Below are positions 1 through 4,550 of a stretch of 10,387 nt of DNA, one piece after another. Both the position numbers and the translations under genes were made by a program. The DNA lies in the NCBI GenBank assembly GCA_964558825.1, contig CAZLGB010000127.1, positions 1 to 10,387 on the forward strand, written 5' to 3'. Every line of letters begins with the position of its first letter. Position 1 is the stretch's first letter. This stretch comes from Phosphoribacter sp964558825. GTDB taxonomy: Bacteria; Actinomycetota; Actinomycetes; Actinomycetales; Dermatophilaceae. The notes beneath the pieces were generated by a model. The model was not told where the DNA came from. It saw only the letters and a list, made by a program, of their open reading frames with translations, and did not search any database.

Positions 1-39
1 CGTGCGCCCCACCCCGCCGTGCGCCCCACCCCGCCGTGC
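1..39. repeat. 17-bp tandem repeat at the window edge
   Basis: Two identical 17-bp units, CGTGCGCCCCACCCCGC, lie head to tail at 1-17 and 18-34, followed by the first five bases of a third copy at 35-39. The array runs straight into the long hairpin at 39-90. It may continue to the left of the window, so the copy number is a minimum. The unit is not a multiple of three and no convincing gene crosses it. No function is visible. Confidence 0.8.
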
Positions 40-90
40 TCATTGAGTATCGCCATGGCCCCCCCACGGGCCATGGCGATACTCAATGAG
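39..90. repeat. Long perfect hairpin, copy A of the ATTGAGTAT element
   Basis: A perfect inverted repeat of 23 base pairs (39-61 with 68-90) has a 6-base loop (CCCCAC, 62-67). The core arm is ATTGAGTATCGCCATGGCCC. The A+T-rich outer half of the arm stands out in this G+C-rich DNA. A second copy at 1333-1377 has the same arm except for two positions, both compensated on its other arm. Copy A lies downstream of the lipoprotein gene, beyond that gene's own terminator-like hairpin. There is no T-run on either side, so it is not a classical intrinsic terminator. It could be a bidirectional terminator, an RNA-stabilising element, a protein-binding cruciform or a REP-like palindromic repeat. I do not recognise the family. 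Confidence 0.9.
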
Positions 91-137
91 GCGACAATGC
101 CAAGTGCGGGTCCCAGTCGAGCCACCCAGACGCGCAC

Positions 138-178
138 GCGGCGCGGCACACGAACCATCCAGTCGTATGCCGCGCCGC
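138..178 (-). terminator. Probable terminator hairpin of the lipoprotein gene
   Basis: This 16-bp stem (138-153 with 163-178) has a 9-base loop and begins 40 bases beyond the lipoprotein stop codon. The only non-Watson-Crick position becomes a U-G wobble in the minus-strand transcript, but would be a C-A clash in a plus-strand transcript. The stem is therefore best formed in RNA from the lipoprotein gene. One arm is almost identical to the arm of the hairpin behind pnp (1612-1649) and contains GTATGCCG (165-172). No U-tract follows, so the terminator function is inferred from position and stability. Confidence 0.65.
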
Positions 179-218
179 TGCTGCTGAGCGCTCTCTCGCG
201 CACGCTCACCCGGGATCG

Positions 219-1247
219 CTAGGGCAGGACAGCGCCCCAGCGGGCACCGGCAACGGTCGGGGCCGAGCCATCGAGGCCGCTGACCAGCACGACCGCGACG
301 ACGCACGGCTGACGCAGCGTGTTGTGCACAGGTGCCGCGTAGATCCGGTCCCACCCGGCTTTCCAGCCGATCGTCTGCCCTGGAACGCCGGGAAGGATGC
401 GCTCACACCGATAGCTGGCCGAGGCGACGAGCGAATCTCCGACCGTGACTGCTCGCACTGCGGGGTTGACCCCAGCGCCCACCGGTGTGCCGCGGTAGAG
501 CGAACAGCTGACGCTGCCGACCGGGAAGCCCTCCGGCTGCACGAGTGTCGCTCTCGTCGCGAGCACGGACTGCACGTCGAGCCCGGCCCGCGGCGTCCCG
601 GTCGTCAGCCAGTCGCCAACCGCCTGCGCCGCCACCGTCGCCGCCCGCAACTGATCTGCCGTCGCGTCGGCTCCAGGCGCGCCCACGGGGATGAGCCGCC
701 CCCAGGCACGGGTTTCGCTGACCATGAGCCACGGCGCGGCGGGACTCTGCTGCGCCAGGGTGACGACAGCAGTGTCCGCATCGGACGGTCCGCGAGTCGG
801 CGGCGCGTCGGTGGGGGCAGGCGTCGCGGTGGCGGTGACGGGGACCAGCACCCACCGGGGGTATGCCGTGCGGACAGCACCGATCGCAGCGCCCGGAGCG
901 TAGGTGAGCTTGCCGGTCAGCTCGCCCGGCTGGGGGCCGACCTCTGCCCGAAGCCGGGTGTCGAACAGGTCCCAGTCGAGCACAGCCTCGGCGTCGACCT
1001 TCGCCCACAGGGTCGGATCGCCCTGGCGATGCGCGAGCAGGGCGAGGTTGTTGAGGTCGTTGTAGGTGACGAAGACCCGGCGCAGCAGCTCCGCAGTTGG
1101 ATCGGTCGCCGGCGAAGGCGACGCCACCGCGGCCGACTCGGTCGAGCCTGCCGTCGGGGGCACGTCGGTGTGGCCGGCATCCGGTGAGCACCCGGCGCAG
1201 AGCAAAAGCCCGAGGGCGAGACCGACAGTGGTGGTGACTTGGCGCAT
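219..1247 (-). CDS. Predicted secreted lipoprotein of unknown function
   Basis: This 342-residue protein has a short N-terminal signal: an Arg at residue 2, a hydrophobic stretch at about 8-19, and a lipobox ending CAG-C with the acylated Cys at residue 20. The -3 residue is Cys rather than the usual Leu/Val/Ile, so the lipobox is slightly atypical. A Ser/Pro/Ala/Thr-rich linker (about 21-52) follows, then a mature domain with a TYNDLNN stretch near 61-67. A second low-complexity Pro/Thr segment lies at about 139-156, and three further cysteines are at 248, 281 and 315. The lipid anchor would place it on the outer face of the cytoplasmic membrane. I do not recognise the family; it resembles the uncharacterised actinobacterial lipoproteins with a conserved domain of unknown function. 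The ATG at 1247 has only a weak ribosome site (CAGGG, about 7 bases upstream). It stands alone between pnp and the window edge, flanked by two copies of a long hairpin element. Confidence 0.85.
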   Translation of the reverse strand: MRQVTTTVGLALGLLLCAGCSPDAGHTDVPPTAGSTESAAVASPSPATDPTAELLRRVFVTYNDLNNLALLAHRQGDPTLWAKVDAEAVLDWDLFDTRLRAEVGPQPGELTGKLTYAPGAAIGAVRTAYPRWVLVPVTATATPAPTDAPPTRGPSDADTAVVTLAQQSPAAPWLMVSETRAWGRLIPVGAPGADATADQLRAATVAAQAVGDWLTTGTPRAGLDVQSVLATRATLVQPEGFPVGSVSCSLYRGTPVGAGVNPAVRAVTVGDSLVASASYRCERILPGVPGQTIGWKAGWDRIYAAPVHNTLRQPCVVAVVLVSGLDGSAPTVAGARWGAVLP

Positions 1248-1264
1248 CCATGGACCCTGCCAAA

Positions 1265-1277
1265 GGGAGGTCCTCCC
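1265..1277. other. Small GGGAGG/CCTCCC palindrome in the lipoprotein leader
   Basis: GGGAGG-T-CCTCCC is a perfect interrupted palindrome, 18-30 bases upstream of the lipoprotein ATG. In the minus-strand mRNA it could fold as a 5-bp stem with a 3-base loop. One half is a good Shine-Dalgarno sequence but lies too far from the ATG to serve it. It could be an operator or a small leader hairpin, or it may be chance. Confidence 0.3.
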
Positions 1278-1286
1278 CCGTGGTCG

Positions 1287-1308
1287 CTATCCACAGCCCT
1301 GTGGATAA
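1287..1308. promoter_or_regulatory. Palindromic pair of DnaA-box-like sites
   Basis: The minus strand carries TTATCCACA (1300-1308), an exact match to the classical DnaA box. The plus strand carries CTATCCACA (1287-1295), one base off. Together they form a perfect inverted repeat, TATCCACAG-CC-CTGTGGATA, at 1288-1307. The pair is 40 bases upstream of the lipoprotein start, where a promoter or operator would be expected. A DnaA-responsive operator or a titration site is possible. An unrelated dimeric repressor could also use such a palindrome. I see no convincing -35/-10 pair next to it. Confidence 0.5.
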
Positions 1309-1332
1309 CGACGACGCCGCGGCAAGCGCGGG

Positions 1333-1377
1333 ATTGAGTATGTCCATGGCCCTGGATGGGCCATGGACATACTCAAT
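1333..1377. repeat. Long perfect hairpin, copy B of the ATTGAGTAT element
   Basis: A perfect 20-bp inverted repeat (1333-1352 with 1358-1377) closes a 5-base loop (TGGAT). The arm ATTGAGTATGTCCATGGCCC matches copy A (39-90) at 18 of 20 positions. The two differences (GT here, CG in copy A) are both matched on the opposite arm, so pairing is kept. It lies between pnp and the lipoprotein gene, downstream of pnp's own terminator-like hairpin and upstream of the DnaA-box-like palindrome. No terminal inverted repeat, target duplication or transposase is visible. The 1378-1488 stretch beyond it holds nothing I can identify. Confidence 0.9.
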
Positions 1378-1488
1378 GATCTGAAAGAGGCGGCCGGAGC
1401 GGCGGGACCGCCCCCGGGACCACCACCCAGCGCCAACGCGGATGGCTGACCCCAGGAGATCGCCGCACGCGAGCGCGCCAGCGCAAGC

Positions 1489-1590
1489 ACGGCTGCGACG
1501 CCAGCACACGCACGGCTGCGACGCCAGCGCACGCACGGCTGCGACGCCGGCGCACGCACGGCTGCGACGCCAGCACACGCACGGCCGCGC
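1489..1590. repeat. 23-bp tandem repeat (four full copies plus a part)
   Basis: Four complete 23-bp units start at 1489, 1512, 1535 and 1558, and a partial fifth starts at 1581. Each opens with ACGGCTGCGACGCC and ends in GCACGC or CACACGC; copies 1 and 4 are identical and the others differ by one or two A/G changes. A degenerate half-unit may precede it (about 1473-1488). The period is not a multiple of three, and stop-free translations through it are Cys/Arg-rich without family resemblance, so I treat it as non-coding. It lies between the pnp hairpin and the long hairpin copy B. Confidence 0.85.
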
Positions 1591-1604
1591 GCCGGAACCC
1601 CCCC

Positions 1605-1657
1605 AACGCGAGCGGCGCGGCATACGACCGCAGTCGTATGCCGCGCCGCGCGGCGTT
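1605..1657 (-). terminator. Very strong hairpin downstream of pnp
   Basis: The core is a perfect 17-bp stem, 1612-1628 (GCGGCGCGGCATACGAC) with 1633-1649, closed by a 4-base CGCA loop. After one mismatch and one bulge, pairing can extend to 1605 and 1657. It begins about 35 bases past the pnp stop codon, the usual place for a terminator or a 3' stabilising structure. It is not followed by a U-tract in the minus-strand RNA. Each arm carries GTATGCCG or its complement (1618-1625 and 1636-1643). Almost the same arm sequence is used in the hairpin behind the lipoprotein gene (138-178). Confidence 0.75.
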
Positions 1658-1691
1658 TCAGCCCCGAACGACGGGAGCCGAGAGCGCAGGA

Positions 1692-3941
1692 TCAGGCGTC
1701 GGCCGGGACCGGAGCCTCGTCGGCCTTGGCGGCCTCACCCTCGGGCAGGACCGCGGCGAGCGAGAGCTTGCCGCGCGGGTCGATCTCCTTGAGCTCGACC
1801 TGGACCTTCTGGCCGACCTTGAGCACGTCGTCGACCGAGTCGATCCGCTTGCCACCGACGAGCCGGCGCACCTCGGAGATGTGCAGCAGGCCGTCCTTGC
1901 CCGGCAGCAGCGAGATGAAGGCGCCGAAGGTCGTCGTCTTGACGACGGTCCCCATGAAGCGCTCGCCCACCTCGGGCATCTGCGGGTTGGCGATGGCGTT
2001 GATCGCCGCACGGGCGGCCTCGGCCGAGGGGCCGTCGACGGCACCGATGAAGACCGTGCCGTCGTCCTCGATCGAGATGTCGGCGCCGGTGTCGTCCTGG
2101 ATCTGGTTGATCATCTTGCCCTTGGGGCCGATGACCTCGCCGATCTTGTCGACGGGCACCTTGACGGTGATGATCCGCGGGGCGTGCGGGCTCATCTCGT
2201 CGGGAGCGTCGATGGCCTCGCCCATGACGTCGAGGATGTGCAGCCGGGCCTCGCGGGCCTGGGTCAGCGCACCCGCGAGCACCGAGGCGGGGATGCCGTC
2301 GAGCTTGGTGTCCAGCTGGATGGCGGTGACGAACTCGCGCGTGCCGGCGACCTTGAAGTCCATGTCGCCGAAGGCGTCCTCGGCCCCGAGGATGTCGGTG
2401 AGGGCGGCATACCGCGTCTCGCCGTCAACCGTGTCGGAGACCAGACCCATGGCGATGCCGGCGACCGGGGCGCGCAGCGGCACACCGGCGTTGAGCAGCG
2501 ACAGGGTGGACGCGCAGACCGAGCCCATCGAGGTCGAGCCGTTGGAGCCCAGCGCCTCGGAGACCTGACGGATCGCGTAGGGGAACTCCTCACGCGTCGG
2601 CAGCACCGGCACGAGCGCCCGCTCGGCGAGCGCGCCGTGCCCGATCTCGCGACGCTTGGGCGAGCCCACGCGCCCGGTCTCACCGGTGGAGAACGGCGGG
2701 AAGTTGTAGTTGTGCATGTAGCGCTTGCGCGTCACCGGCGAGAGGGTGTCGAGCTGCTGCTCCATCTTGAGCATGTTGAGCGTCGTCACCCCCATGATCT
2801 GGGTCTCGCCACGCTCGAAGATCGCCGAGCCGTGCACGCGCGGCAGCACCTCGACCTCGGCCGACAGCTGGCGGATGTCGCGCAGCCCACGGCCGTCGAT
2901 GCGCACCGAGTCGCGCAGGATGCGCTGGCGGACCAGCTTCTTCTGCAGCGCACGGTATGCCGCCGAGACCTCCTTGCCGCGACCGGCAAAGGACCCGATG
3001 CGAGCGTCACCGTCGCCGACGAGCTCGAGGTGCAGCGCCGACTTGATCTCGTCGAGCTTGTCCTCGCGCGCCTGCTTGCCGGCGATGGTCAGCGCAGCGG
3101 CGGCCTGGTCCTTGGCGAAGGACTCGACGGCGGCATACACGTCGTCCTCGTAGTCGAGGAAGCGCGGGAAGTCGATCCGCTCCTTGGGAGCCTTGGCAGC
3201 CAGCTCGGCCTGCGCCTCGCAGAGCACGCGGATGAACTTCTTGGCAGCCTCGAGACCCTCGGCGACGATCTCCTCGGTCGGAGCCGTCTTGCCCTGGTGC
3301 TTGACCAGGTCCCAGGTCGACTCGGTCGACTCGGCCTCGACCATCATGATGGCGACGTCATCGCCGACAACCCGCCCGGCGACGACCATGTCGAAGGTCG
3401 AACGCTCGGCATCGCTGAAGTTGGGGAAGGCGACCCACTCGCCGTCGATGCACGACACCCGCACGCCACCGATCGGGCCGCTGAAGGGCAGGCCCGAGAT
3501 CTGGGTGGAGGCGCTGGCGGCGTTGATCGCGAGCACGTCGTATTGGTGGTCGGGGTTGAGGGCGTAGACCGTGATGATGATCTGGACCTCATTGCGCAGC
3601 CCCTTGACGAAGCTCGGGCGCAACGGCCGGTCGATGAGCCGGCAGGTGAGGATGGCCTCGGTCGACGGGCGACCCTCGCGACGGAAGAACGAGCCGGGGA
3701 TCTTCCCGATCGCGTACATCCGCTCCTCGACGTCAACGGTGAGCGGGAAGAAGTCGAACTGGTCCTTGGGCGTGCGGCCCGCGGCGGTCGTCGACATGAT
3801 CATGGTGTCGTCGTCGAGGTAGGCGACGACGGCTCCGTCGGCCTGACGCGCCAGGCGCCCGGTCTCGAAGCGGATCTTGCGGGTGCCGAAACGTCCGTTG
3901 TCGATGACGGCTTCGGCGAAGGTGATCTCTGGACCCTCCAC
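1692..3941 (-). CDS. pnp: Polyribonucleotide nucleotidyltransferase (PNPase)
   Basis: PNPase degrades RNA 3' to 5' by phosphorolysis and, in actinobacteria, also adds 3' tails; it works as a ring-shaped trimer in the cytoplasm. The 749-residue protein shows the full architecture: a first RNase PH-like domain, a helical linker, a second RNase PH-like domain carrying the catalytic residues, a KH domain and an S1 domain. The second PH domain has GHGALAERAL and GAEDAFGDMDFK, with D522, D528 and K530 matching the catalytic Asp/Asp/Lys of the E. coli enzyme. The KH domain has IGPKGK with the GxxG loop at 605-608. The S1 domain (about 660-730) has FGAFISLLPGKDGLLHIS. A short acidic Ala/Pro tail ends it. 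I chose the GTG at 3939-3941 because AAAAGGAGGA sits just upstream and the conserved N-terminus EGPEITFAEAVIDNG begins there. An ATG at 3977 in the same frame would put the ribosome site inside the gene. It follows rpsO as in many bacteria. Confidence 0.97.
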   Translation of the reverse strand: MEGPEITFAEAVIDNGRFGTRKIRFETGRLARQADGAVVAYLDDDTMIMSTTAAGRTPKDQFDFFPLTVDVEERMYAIGKIPGSFFRREGRPSTEAILTCRLIDRPLRPSFVKGLRNEVQIIITVYALNPDHQYDVLAINAASASTQISGLPFSGPIGGVRVSCIDGEWVAFPNFSDAERSTFDMVVAGRVVGDDVAIMMVEAESTESTWDLVKHQGKTAPTEEIVAEGLEAAKKFIRVLCEAQAELAAKAPKERIDFPRFLDYEDDVYAAVESFAKDQAAAALTIAGKQAREDKLDEIKSALHLELVGDGDARIGSFAGRGKEVSAAYRALQKKLVRQRILRDSVRIDGRGLRDIRQLSAEVEVLPRVHGSAIFERGETQIMGVTTLNMLKMEQQLDTLSPVTRKRYMHNYNFPPFSTGETGRVGSPKRREIGHGALAERALVPVLPTREEFPYAIRQVSEALGSNGSTSMGSVCASTLSLLNAGVPLRAPVAGIAMGLVSDTVDGETRYAALTDILGAEDAFGDMDFKVAGTREFVTAIQLDTKLDGIPASVLAGALTQAREARLHILDVMGEAIDAPDEMSPHAPRIITVKVPVDKIGEVIGPKGKMINQIQDDTGADISIEDDGTVFIGAVDGPSAEAARAAINAIANPQMPEVGERFMGTVVKTTTFGAFISLLPGKDGLLHISEVRRLVGGKRIDSVDDVLKVGQKVQVELKEIDPRGKLSLAAVLPEGEAAKADEAPVPADA

Positions 3942-3944
3942 GGG

Positions 3945-3954
3945 TCCTCCTTTT
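3945..3954 (-). promoter_or_regulatory. Ribosome binding site that fixes the pnp start
   Basis: The minus strand reads AAAAGGAGGA, then CCC, then the GTG start codon. The AGGAGG core is four bases from the GTG. This strong site decides in favour of the GTG start over the upstream in-frame ATG at 3977. Confidence 0.8.
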
Positions 3955-3970
3955 CTCTTACGGCAGACCA

Positions 3971-3991
3971 CGTGCATCGTCGTTGTGCACG
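3971..3991 (-). promoter_or_regulatory. Small stem-loop in the pnp leader
   Basis: CGTGCA (3971-3976) and TGCACG (3986-3991) form a 6-bp stem with a 9-base loop, about 17 bases upstream of the pnp ribosome site. In E. coli, PNPase represses its own mRNA through a leader hairpin cut by RNase III. This small stem could take part in similar control, but that is inference from position only. Confidence 0.35.
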
Positions 3992-4042
3992 GGTTTCATC
4001 GGGTGTTGCGTGGTGTGGCCGGATGGCCACGGCCCCATATGC

Positions 4043-4081
4043 GACAAGGCGGTCGCCGCGTGTGCGGTGACCGCCTGTGTC
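4043..4081 (-). terminator. rpsO-pnp intergenic hairpin (attenuator or processing site)
   Basis: The hairpin pairs AGGCGGTC (4047-4054) with GACCGCCT (4069-4076) and CCGC (4056-4059) with GCGG (4064-4067), around a GTGT loop. One mismatch lies between the two blocks, and an outer GACA/TGTC stem follows after a bulge. It begins 8 bases past the rpsO stop codon. There is no U-tract, so transcription probably reads through into pnp at least partly. By analogy with the E. coli rpsO-pnp region it may be a partial terminator, an RNase III processing site, or a barrier that protects the rpsO 3' end. Confidence 0.6.
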
Positions 4082-4088
4082 AGGGGTG

Positions 4089-4358
4089 TTATCGGCGCAG
4101 GCCGAGGCGCTTGATCAGCGCACGGTAGCGCTCGATGTCGGTGGCCTCGAGGTAGCGCAGCATGCGCTTGCGCCGACCGACCAGCAGCAGCAGGCCGCGC
4201 CGGCTGTGGTGGTCGTGCTGGTGGGTGCGGGCGTGCTCGGTGAGGTCCTGGATGCGCTTGGTGAGCATCGCGATCTGCACCTCGGGCGAGCCGGTGTCGC
4301 CCTCGCCGGTCGCGTATTCGGCAATGATCGTCTTCTTGGTCGTGCTGTCCAGCGGCAT
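4089..4358 (-). CDS. rpsO: 30S ribosomal protein S15
   Basis: The 89-residue product has the standard S15 length. The sequence is recognisable throughout: the STTKKTIIAEYATGEGDTGSPEVQ N-terminal region in its usual place, the HxxDHHSRRGLLLLVGRRKRMLRYL core that contacts 16S rRNA, and the C-terminal IERYRALIKRLGLRR helix. S15 binds the central domain of 16S rRNA early in 30S assembly. The ATG at 4356-4358 is preceded by AAGGAG (4370-4375) with an 11-base gap. The pnp gene follows after 147 bases on the same strand, the common rpsO-pnp pairing. Only the first residue block is quoted in part here because the whole protein is typical; no oddities are seen. Confidence 0.98.
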   Translation of the reverse strand: MPLDSTTKKTIIAEYATGEGDTGSPEVQIAMLTKRIQDLTEHARTHQHDHHSRRGLLLLVGRRKRMLRYLEATDIERYRALIKRLGLRR

Positions 4359-4446
4359 GGGCTAGCCAACTCCTTCTCGAGGTTGTTGCGCGGTGCGCCA
4401 GGGCAGGTCCACCTGGGCTCTCTCGTTCCGCGGCCGTTCAACGGCA
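4359..4446 (-). promoter_or_regulatory. rpsO 5' leader with ribosome site
   Basis: About 88 bases separate the predicted transcription start from the rpsO ATG. The leader contains AAGGAG (4370-4375), a small GCGC/GCGC stem (4388-4398) and a possible 5-bp CCAGG/CCTGG stem (4398-4402 with 4412-4416); these two share base 4398, so they are alternatives at that point. S15 is known to repress its own mRNA through structured leaders that differ between bacterial groups. This leader is long enough for that, but I cannot identify a known S15-binding fold. Confidence 0.35.
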
Positions 4447-4452
4447 CCGATC

Positions 4453-4482
4453 AGGCTACCAGCGCGCGCGGCGCCGCCCTAA
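4453..4482 (-). promoter_or_regulatory. Candidate rpsO promoter
   Basis: On the minus strand TTAGGG (4477-4482) and TAGCCT (4453-4458) are separated by 18 bases. The -10 fits the TANNNT pattern of actinobacterial housekeeping promoters; the -35 is a moderate match to TTGACA. It lies in the only gap between the VWA gene and rpsO, where a ribosomal protein promoter is required if the VWA gene is not cotranscribed. Confidence 0.5.
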
Positions 4483-4524
4483 TCGCGGGTCGACCCGCCT
4501 CGCGCTGCATGCCGTTGGCCGTAT

Positions 4525-4541
4525 GCCGTGCGCCGCACGGC
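4525..4541 (-). terminator. Hairpin at the 3' end of the VWA gene
   Basis: GCCGTGC and GCACGGC form a perfect 7-bp stem with a 3-base loop, ten bases past the VWA gene stop codon. A GTATGCCG copy (4521-4528) overlaps its edge. No U-tract follows. It is probably a terminator or 3'-end stabiliser that separates this gene from rpsO. Confidence 0.5.
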
Positions 4542-4550
4542 TGGAGCGGC

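Noticed and set aside
1287..1308. Replication origin suggested by the DnaA-like boxes
   Set aside because: There is only one pair of boxes, with no A+T-rich unwinding segment and no dnaA, dnaN or parAB nearby.
39..1377. Composite transposon with the two long hairpins as ends
   Set aside because: Each copy is a self-complementary palindrome, there is no transposase between them, and no target duplication is seen; the lipoprotein gene looks native in composition.
1473..1590. Possible CRISPR array
   Set aside because: The 23-bp units abut directly with no spacers, and no cas genes are present.
403..1623. A 406-residue minus-strand open frame that spans the tandem repeats, hairpin B and part of the lipoprotein gene
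   Set aside because: It reads through a 23-bp repeat and hairpins and then continues out of frame within the lipoprotein gene; the signal peptide and lipobox are in the 219-1247 frame.
3942..4042. A promoter for pnp between the rpsO hairpin and pnp
   Set aside because: No TANNNT -10 with an acceptable -35 is visible on the minus strand here, so I do not annotate one.
1638..4070. An 810-residue plus-strand open frame opposite pnp
   Set aside because: It is the antisense of the pnp gene, is Asp/Arg/Leu-rich without family resemblance, and the minus strand shows complete PNPase domains.
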